The position numbers were made by a program, and so were the translations under genes. This document shows, in pieces, positions 63,860 to 64,000 of a stretch of DNA of 64,000 nucleotides. The notes beneath the pieces are model-generated. The model did no database searches. It saw only the letters and a list, made by a program, of their open reading frames with translations, and was not told where the DNA came from. The DNA lies in the IMG/VR virus record IMGVR_UViG_3300043446_000617, positions 1-64,000 of that record, one strand, 5' to 3'. Source of the DNA: a virus. The first letter of the stretch is position 1; every line of letters starts with the position of its first letter.

Positions 63860-64000
63860 TGATACCTTTACCTTGGTTAATCGTTGGTGTTTTGGTATCT
63901 CTCTTTGGTACATACCGAGTTGGACACCATTATGGGTGGCTAGAGCGTGATAACGACATGAAACTAGCCATTGCCAAAAAGAATGATGAAGCTCGCCAGA
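63859..64000 (+). CDS. Rz: Rz-like spanin, partial (window edge)
   Basis: First 47 codons. Membrane anchor IPLPWLIVGVLVSLFGTYRV and start of coiled coil (DNDMKLAIAKKNDEARQ), homologous to 31773-32270. A nested Rz1 would lie beyond the window. Confidence 0.7.
   Translation, partial: MIPLPWLIVGVLVSLFGTYRVGHHYGWLERDNDMKLAIAKKNDEARQ

Noticed and set aside
1-64000. Prophage or integrated element
   Set aside because: No integrase, attachment repeats, C1-like repressor or host genes are visible, and both window edges lie inside phage genes.
1-64000. tRNA or rRNA genes
   Set aside because: I looked for cloverleaf arms and conserved TTCGA-type T-loops in the gene-free stretches and saw none. A tRNAscan run could still find a degenerate one.

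Overview
The window is phage DNA end to end. I see no host housekeeping gene, rRNA, tRNA, integrase or lysogeny module. Gene content and order (TerS, TerL, portal, scaffold, major capsid, tail-tube adaptor, gp10-like stabilisation protein, fibre, three large glycine/alanine-rich internal proteins, spanins, GH19 endolysin) fit a lytic short-tailed phage of about 33-34 kb. The moderate GC content and general gene style suggest a phage of freshwater beta-proteobacteria; this host guess is inference.

The main fact is that the window holds two copies of one genome plan, head to tail. The left copy runs from before base 1 to about 33 kb; the right copy runs from about 33-34 kb past base 64000. Each copy has: a leftward recombination operon (134-1632; 34089-35325); a divergent control region; a rightward replication/methylation operon (1864-7400; 35554-40518); a leftward accessory block of small genes (7570-8974; 40673-43225); a noncoding stretch with a conserved GC-rich element before the terminase; and a long rightward structural and lysis operon (9646-32856; 43893 to the end). 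The left structural operon is followed by a leftward set with a MazG-like enzyme and zinc-ribbon proteins (32853-34000) that runs into the right-hand recombination operon. The copies are clearly diverged almost everywhere, yet 14120-16986 and 47677-50543 (scaffold, capsid and neighbours) are identical in every stretch I compared. Either two related phages were joined in one contig by a figure-eight assembly path through the shared block, or the duplication is real with recent homogenisation. Under the assembly reading, the two real genomes are 14120-47676 (33557 bp) and the remainder.

The leftward early genes supply a single-strand annealing protein (Erf type on the left, Sak3/DUF1071 type on the right, with the same C-terminal module) and an SSB-like partner. 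The rightward early genes supply replication proteins, a C5-cytosine methyltransferase overlapped along nearly its whole length by a second conserved reading frame, a RusA resolvase and a Ref-like nuclease. The right copy adds a PAPS-reductase-like PP-loop protein and a probable 120-nt structured RNA. The left copy carries three HNH homing endonucleases that the right copy lacks. A palindrome of the type TAGGGATAAACCCTA recurs at nine intergenic sites and often lies inside promoter-like sequences. Fibres and lysis genes differ between the copies, as expected for modules under host-range selection.
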